Source: an uncultured Methanomethylovorans sp. (lineage in GTDB: Archaea; Halobacteriota; Methanosarcinia; Methanosarcinales; Methanosarcinaceae). Taken from it: a stretch of 9,961 bases of DNA. Positions 6,084 to 9,961 of the stretch are shown here, in pieces. The DNA lies in contig CALBTS010000782.1 of NCBI GenBank assembly GCA_937968035.1, positions 1-9,961 of the forward strand. Direction: 5' to 3'. The notes beneath the pieces are model-generated. The model was not told where the DNA came from, did not search any database, and was given only the letters and a program-made list of their open reading frames with translations. Positions within the stretch are counted from its first letter, which is position 1. Each line of letters begins with the position of its first letter. The position numbers were made by a program, and so were the translations under genes.

Positions 6084-8171
6084 CACAAGCTTCACACTAT
6101 CATGATCAGGTTTCATCAGATCGCCGGATCTGCGCATTTTGGCTATCATTTCTTCTGCATGAGCTCTGTCAATACTTTCTATAGCTGCTTCTGCATATAT
6201 CTCTTCGAGGGGCGCTTTACCAGCCGGATGCCTGCTCCCCACCTGCCTGATGATCTCCTTGAGCACTTTGATCTTATCTCTCTGGCTCTTGCTGGTACCT
6301 GATGCAATTATATCGACGTCGAACGCTCCCGTGGACGGATCGATCCCTACCTGTTTCATGCATGAATACACTATTTTTGTAGTACGCTTTGCATCCTCCA
6401 TATTAACAACATTGCTAAGGCGTACCCTTGCACTTGCCTCTGCAAGCCTTACAAGGGCTTCCAGCTGCCGGGCAGTCACAGGTATCGGAGCATCCTTGCC
6501 TTCTCCCATTTTACGCAGATCCATGTAGAACTTCACCAGATGGTCCCGTGCTTCCTCTTCCATTACAGGGAAAATGTTCCTGCGTGAATATGCCACATAC
6601 TTTCTCATAAGGTCAGGATCTATATCCGGAATGACTATCTCCATCTGTTCATCGACCTGCTCCTGGGTAACCTTACTTGTAGCCATCTTTTTGCGCTGTT
6701 CGGAAAGTTCACCTGCGTAGTGGGATTTTAGGATATGTCTGGCAATGCGTGTATCTTTCTCTTCGTTCGGCGTGTCCAGAAGCACGAAGATCATATCGAA
6801 CCTGGACATAAGCGCCGGAGGCATATTTATCTGCTGGGCTATGCCCTCATACCTGTCAAAACGTCCATACTTAGGGTTAGCAGCACCAAGAAGTGCACAT
6901 CGGGATTTCAGGGTGGCAAGGATCCCGGCCTTTGCAATGGATATCGTCTGCTGCTCCATAGCCTCGTGAAGTGCGCTCTTGTCCTCAGAGCGCATCTTGT
7001 CCATTTCGTCCACAGCAGCAATACCCATGTCGGCCATAACCAGTGCTCCGGCTTCCAGTGTCCAGCGGCCATCTCCCATTTCGTCCTTAACTGCAGCTGC
7101 AGTAAGGCCGCTGCTTGAGGCACTTTTTCCGGAAGCGAATACGCCTCTTGGTGCAAGTTTTACCATATAGCGAAGCAGCTGGCTTTTTGCCACGCCCGGG
7201 TCACCCACGAACAGCATGTGGATATCTCCCCTTACCCTTGATCCGTCAGGAAGATGTTTCGGGACACCGGAAAATAGCTGCAGGGCCAGCGCTTCCTTCA
7301 CTTCTTCAAGACCATAGATGGAGGGTGCAATAGACCTGATGATCTTGTCATATATATGAGGGTCCTGGCTCATTTCCTTTATTATGTCCTCCTCTTCAGG
7401 GGTTATCTGGAGCTCATCGAACTCTTTATCCACATTCTCAATGGAATTCGCATCCAGTACGAGGTCATAAAAAGGAGATTTCCCTTCGCGGGTGGTACGC
7501 TGATGGGAACGGAGCACACCATTGATAACTATCCTGTCCCCGGGTTTTACGATGCCTGCAAGGTCTTCTTCCACATCCACGTCAAGACTTTGTGGCTGTG
7601 TTCCTCCCCTCAGGTTTTCGGGTGATTCCTGGATCTGCAGTTTCTGGGCATCCACGAAAAAGGATTGCTCCATAAGAATCTTGAAAGGTCCCTTCTTACC
7701 GCAAGTATCGTTCTCGCATTCCAGGGGCTCAACGAATTTCATCTCTGTTTGTGGCACAAAAGTGACATTTTCACATCGCATGCACATAAAAGCAGCATTT
7801 ATTATTTTTGGCCGGACCTCGGTAGCTTTACGGATCATGCCTTCGATGGCAATGAATTTCATAAGATGCTTGCTTCTCAGGTCTCTGATAGGGATCTTAT
7901 TAGGGATCTTTTCGAATCTGACCTTTGCCTTATCAAGTGTCTTATCAATAGGCAGATCTATTTCCTGCAAGGCCTTGTCTGCTGATGGCAACACTTCGGA
8001 AGGCTGCTCTAATAGCTCTGCAGCCAGTTCCCTATCGAAGATCTCAAGGTTTGAAAAATCAACTGTCAGACTTCGCTGTTCAGGGTATTCATTAGCAAGC
8101 TGAAGAATATCATCCCAGTAATACTGCTTTAGGAATACCTTGAAGTTCTCTTCCCATTTTATCTCTGTCAT
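6081..8171 (-). CDS. mcm: Replicative DNA helicase MCM
   Basis: This is the archaeal minichromosome maintenance helicase, a homohexamer that unwinds DNA 3' to 5' ahead of the replication fork. At 696 residues it is full length for the family. The N-terminal domain (about 1-250) contains a zinc site of four Cys (C130, C133, C152, C157; C-x2-C-x18-C-x4-C). The AAA+ core (about 270-570) has Walker A GDPGVAKS (323-330, Lys329), Walker B AAVDE (385-389), sensor 1 Asn432 in GAANPKYGRFD and the arginine finger R457 in LMSRFD. The C-terminus (about 630-696) looks like the usual winged helix. No intein or insertion is seen. The ATG at 8171 has only a weak purine stretch upstream (AGAGAAAG). An AT-rich TATA-like box lies about 55 bases upstream. 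The gene follows trmJ by 58 bases and leads directly into DUF424. Confidence 0.97.
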   Translation of the reverse strand: MTEIKWEENFKVFLKQYYWDDILQLANEYPEQRSLTVDFSNLEIFDRELAAELLEQPSEVLPSADKALQEIDLPIDKTLDKAKVRFEKIPNKIPIRDLRSKHLMKFIAIEGMIRKATEVRPKIINAAFMCMRCENVTFVPQTEMKFVEPLECENDTCGKKGPFKILMEQSFFVDAQKLQIQESPENLRGGTQPQSLDVDVEEDLAGIVKPGDRIVINGVLRSHQRTTREGKSPFYDLVLDANSIENVDKEFDELQITPEEEDIIKEMSQDPHIYDKIIRSIAPSIYGLEEVKEALALQLFSGVPKHLPDGSRVRGDIHMLFVGDPGVAKSQLLRYMVKLAPRGVFASGKSASSSGLTAAAVKDEMGDGRWTLEAGALVMADMGIAAVDEMDKMRSEDKSALHEAMEQQTISIAKAGILATLKSRCALLGAANPKYGRFDRYEGIAQQINMPPALMSRFDMIFVLLDTPNEEKDTRIARHILKSHYAGELSEQRKKMATSKVTQEQVDEQMEIVIPDIDPDLMRKYVAYSRRNIFPVMEEEARDHLVKFYMDLRKMGEGKDAPIPVTARQLEALVRLAEASARVRLSNVVNMEDAKRTTKIVYSCMKQVGIDPSTGAFDVDIIASGTSKSQRDKIKVLKEIIRQVGSRHPAGKAPLEEIYAEAAIESIDRAHAEEMIAKMRRSGDLMKPDHDSVKLV

Positions 8172-8223
8172 ATCTTTCTCTAAGTTGGCTGCGCAGATTT
8201 AGTCCCGCAACCATAGTTTTTAA

Positions 8224-8231
8224 TTTATATC
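8224..8231 (-). promoter_or_regulatory. Possible TATA box for mcm
   Basis: The minus strand reads GATATAAA, followed by TTAAAAAC, at the end of trmJ (overlapping its stop codon). Transcription would start near 8200, with a leader of about 30 bases. It is a fair but not perfect box A, so mcm may also be read from the trmJ promoter. Confidence 0.4.
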
Positions 8232-8964
8232 AATATTTCGTGTACACATCTGATAAATTTTCCTTGTCTGATACCAGATGTCTTTGTATCCTGCGCAGGA
8301 CACCTCGTAAGGTTTGCACTTCTCTGGGGATCAGGCGGGCTCTTCCGAATATTCTCTTAAGCATAAGTTCCGTCTTTTCCTTTTTGTGAGCAGGGTAATC
8401 AATGTTTTCCAGAACCTGGGAAAAATGTTCCATTAAAAGCTTTGTATCAAAAGGATCAGCCAGTGGTGTTTCTCCTGCCTGTACATCGCTCAGTTCGTAC
8501 AGTATCACTGCAACAGCATGTGACAGGTTCATCACCGGATATATTTCGGATGTAGGAATGGTGAGGATCATGTCCATCATACATAATTCATCTTTTGTGA
8601 AACCTTTGTCTTCCCTGCCAAAAAGCAGTGCAATGGTCCCGGTGTATCCTTCCAGCAGTTCTTTCATTTCTCTTGGAACATGTGCCGGGATACGTATATG
8701 CTCATCGAATTTACTGCCTGTTATGCCTGTGGTGCCTATGAGAAGGTTGGCACCTGCAACAGCATCTTCTATGCTGCTTGTGATGGTTGCACCTTCGAGT
8801 ACATCACGCGCATGGGAGGACATTGCACGTGCCTCACCTTCAAGGGAACAAGGGTTAACAAGTACGAGATCTGAAAAACCGAAATTCTTCATCGCCCTTG
8901 CGACAGAGCCCACATTTCCCTGATACAAAGGCTCAACGAGCACTACTCTGAAATTAAGAGACAT
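8230..8964 (-). CDS. trmJ: tRNA (cytidine/uridine-2'-O-)-methyltransferase TrmJ, SPOUT family
   Basis: This is a 244-residue SPOUT (TrmH/SpoU-type) methyltransferase that uses S-adenosylmethionine to methylate a ribose 2'-OH. TrmJ acts on position 32 of the tRNA anticodon loop. Motif 1 is RVVLVEPLYQGNVGSVARAMKNFG (in two parts, 6-20 and 21-29) with Asn17 and the conserved Arg23. Motif 2 is LLFGREDKGFTKDEL (113-127). Motif 3 is YPVMNLSHAVAVILYEL (142-158). Together they form the SAM-binding trefoil knot. A helical C-terminal extension (about 170-244) matches TrmJ length. The ATG at 8964 has AAGGA 6 bases upstream and a TATA box at the right distance. The TrmJ assignment rests on the N-terminal LVEP-x3-GNVGS form and the C-terminal extension; another SpoU 2'-O-methyltransferase is possible. 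The link to the mcm neighbour is unclear. Confidence 0.88.
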   Translation of the reverse strand: MSLNFRVVLVEPLYQGNVGSVARAMKNFGFSDLVLVNPCSLEGEARAMSSHARDVLEGATITSSIEDAVAGANLLIGTTGITGSKFDEHIRIPAHVPREMKELLEGYTGTIALLFGREDKGFTKDELCMMDMILTIPTSEIYPVMNLSHAVAVILYELSDVQAGETPLADPFDTKLLMEHFSQVLENIDYPAHKKEKTELMLKRIFGRARLIPREVQTLRGVLRRIQRHLVSDKENLSDVYTKY

Positions 8965-9007
8965 GATATATCCTTGATGTTTTTGGAAGCTTATAGGTGT
9001 CTACAGA

Positions 9008-9015
9008 TTATATAA
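9008..9015 (-). promoter_or_regulatory. TATA box for trmJ
   Basis: TTATATAA (palindromic) lies 44 bases upstream of the trmJ ATG. A start about 25 bases downstream, near 8985, would give a leader of roughly 20 bases that includes the AAGGA at 8971-8975. Confidence 0.6.
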
Positions 9016-9065
9016 GGCTAATTATAGTCCATGTTCAGCAAAAACCTATTCTGCCTGCTATGGCC

Positions 9066-9128
9066 AAAAAAGGAAAAGTAGCAATTATCAAACCTTTTTA
9101 TAGATCCACCTGTACTTTTATGTACAGG
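9066..9128 (-). terminator. Likely terminator of the surface protein gene (hairpin, then T tracts)
   Basis: Just after the stop at 9146, the minus strand carries a hairpin with 7-bp arms at 9109-9115 (CCTGTAC, plus strand) and 9122-9128 (GTACAGG), with a 6-base loop. About 32 bases further on, the transcript would end in TTTT-CC-TTTTTT (9066-9077). Archaeal termination depends mainly on the U tract, so the T run is the stronger part; the hairpin may protect the 3' end. The rest of the 181-base gap holds the trmJ promoter and nothing else I can name. Confidence 0.45.
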
Positions 9129-9145
9129 GGATTTACAGAGGAATT

Positions 9146-9961
9146 TCAATCTTTTTTCAGGTACATGTATCCAACAGCAACCATCCCGAGCAGGATGAAC
9201 GCCTTAAAGAATGTCCATATATTGGTCCTTTCTGCCGGAGTTTCTTCCATACCAACATCTTCTGAGCCAGTAGCAGGGGTATATGTCCCTGTATCTGTGA
9301 TATCAGTTACAGGAGAAGGATATGTCTTTTCAGCAGTGATCGCAAACGGTCCGAAAACTGTTGTCTGAGCCTCGAAGATCACATCGGTTGAAGTGGTGCT
9401 TTGAGGGGTAGTCTGCAACATTTGCCATGTGTCTTCATTATATACCTGCAGTCTTACATCTTCCGGGCTTAAGTCCATTGTTTGGAGCCAGGAGCTGTCA
9501 ACTTTGAACTGGATCTTAGCATCCTGAATGTTAGATGTTGTGGCAAAGCCCGCTTTGCCTACCCAGACATTGATATATTTGTATACGAAACCTTCAGGAT
9601 CACCTGTCACCAGTTTTGACCTGCCGTTGAGCACCTCTATAGTGGATGTTATTTCCCCAGAGTTCCTGAGGGAGTAGAGGCTGATGGACCGGATATCATT
9701 GCCTTCACGACTGAACTCATATAATACATTGGAATCCATTGCCAGATATTGACGATCAACGTCTTTCACAGCAACGTTCAAATAATCCTCGACAGAGCCG
9801 GCACCACCGCCTCCTCCACCGCTGCTACTGCTCTTACTGCTTGAACTACTTCCACTGCTCCCTCCTCCTCCACCACTGCTGCCGGAAGATGTTCTGAGGT
9901 TAATAGTTACTGCATTGCCCTCCAGTCCTGCATTGTTGTATGGGACCAGAGTATAGCTATA
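9146..9961 (-). CDS. Surface protein with PGF-pre-PGF-like domain (N-terminus outside window)
   Basis: The frame is open to the window edge, giving 271 visible residues. The TTG at 9781 is an internal Leu, not a start. The visible part begins with the end of a beta domain (residues 1-24, AGLEGNAVTINLRTSS). A Gly/Ser linker follows (25-55), then a domain of about 150 residues (about 60-210) with VKDVDRQYLA, VLYEFSREGNDI, EITSTIEVLNG, YKYINVWVGKAGFA and FEAQTTVFGPFAI. This strongly resembles the PGF-pre-PGF domain of Methanosarcina surface proteins. A Thr/Pro-rich spacer and one membrane segment (about 249-267) with a KKD end follow. The protein is probably exported and anchored at its C-terminus. 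The Pro-Gly-Phe triplet that names the domain is TVF here, and no PGF precedes the membrane segment, so archaeosortase processing is doubtful. Such proteins are often large; the missing part may hold binding or repeat domains. Confidence 0.82.
   Translation of the reverse strand, partial: YSYTLVPYNNAGLEGNAVTINLRTSSGSSGGGGGSSGSSSSSKSSSSGGGGGGAGSVEDYLNVAVKDVDRQYLAMDSNVLYEFSREGNDIRSISLYSLRNSGEITSTIEVLNGRSKLVTGDPEGFVYKYINVWVGKAGFATTSNIQDAKIQFKVDSSWLQTMDLSPEDVRLQVYNEDTWQMLQTTPQSTTSTDVIFEAQTTVFGPFAITAEKTYPSPVTDITDTGTYTPATGSEDVGMEETPAERTNIWTFFKAFILLGMVAVGYMYLKKD
9797..9889 (-). repeat. Gly/Ser low-complexity linker coding repeat
   Basis: Thirty-one codons encode almost only Gly and Ser, with a single Lys and Ala, in blocks of five and six Gly separated by Ser runs. 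On the plus strand this shows as TCC, ACC and ACT/GCT triplet runs. It is a flexible spacer between extracellular domains. Because triplet tracts are slip-prone, length differences here would stay in frame. Confidence 0.85.

Noticed and set aside
7522..8103. Plus-strand ORF of 193 residues inside mcm
   Set aside because: It is antisense to the conserved MCM N-terminal domain, low in complexity (many Ser) and without a ribosome binding site.
8402..8923. Plus-strand ORF of 173 residues inside trmJ
   Set aside because: It is antisense to all three SPOUT motifs of trmJ and Ser-rich in the way shadow frames are.
8997..9368. Plus-strand ORF of 123 residues
   Set aside because: It covers the trmJ promoter, the terminator region and the antisense of the surface protein gene. 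There is no domain, and the intergenic signals explain the region better.

Overview
This window looks like chromosomal DNA of a methanogenic archaeon, most likely of the order Methanosarcinales (family Methanosarcinaceae). The reasons are an archaeal MCM helicase, a DUF424 protein, a two-subunit pyruvate carboxylase (PycB and PycA) followed by a biotin protein ligase, and two surface proteins of types common in Methanosarcina relatives (an S-layer-like domain and a PGF-pre-PGF domain). TATA boxes and GAGGTGA-type ribosome binding sites agree with Euryarchaeota. The genus cannot be fixed from the sequence alone.

Bases 1-45 are not biological. They match the 3' 45 bases of the Illumina TruSeq universal (P5) adapter, so the window starts at an untrimmed contig end and the first gene, pycB, is cut by it.

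The left part (46-4144, plus strand) is one compact run: pycB (5' truncated), pycA, birA, then a small exported S-layer-like membrane protein whose ATG overlaps the birA stop. PycA carboxylates biotin on the PycB biotinyl domain, PycB transfers the carboxyl group to pyruvate to give oxaloacetate, and BirA attaches the biotin. The surface protein has no obvious link to this job.

The rest (4161-9961) is all on the minus strand. Reading in the direction of transcription from the right edge, it holds: a surface protein with a Gly/Ser linker and a PGF-pre-PGF-like domain, cut by the window end; a likely terminator and an intergenic region with a TATA box; trmJ (tRNA 2'-O-methyltransferase); mcm (replicative helicase), closely followed by a DUF424 gene; then, behind its own TATA box, two overlapping genes for coiled-coil proteins. 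The last of these converges on the biotin operon with only 16 bases between stop codons.

There is no mobile element, CRISPR array, tRNA or rRNA gene, and no stretch over 300 bases lacks a gene. Most of the window is ordinary core genome. The least explained parts are the coupled coiled-coil pair, the Cys-rich DUF424 protein tied to mcm, and the two surface proteins whose C-terminal anchors lack the PGF signature. I do not see a clear previously undescribed system.
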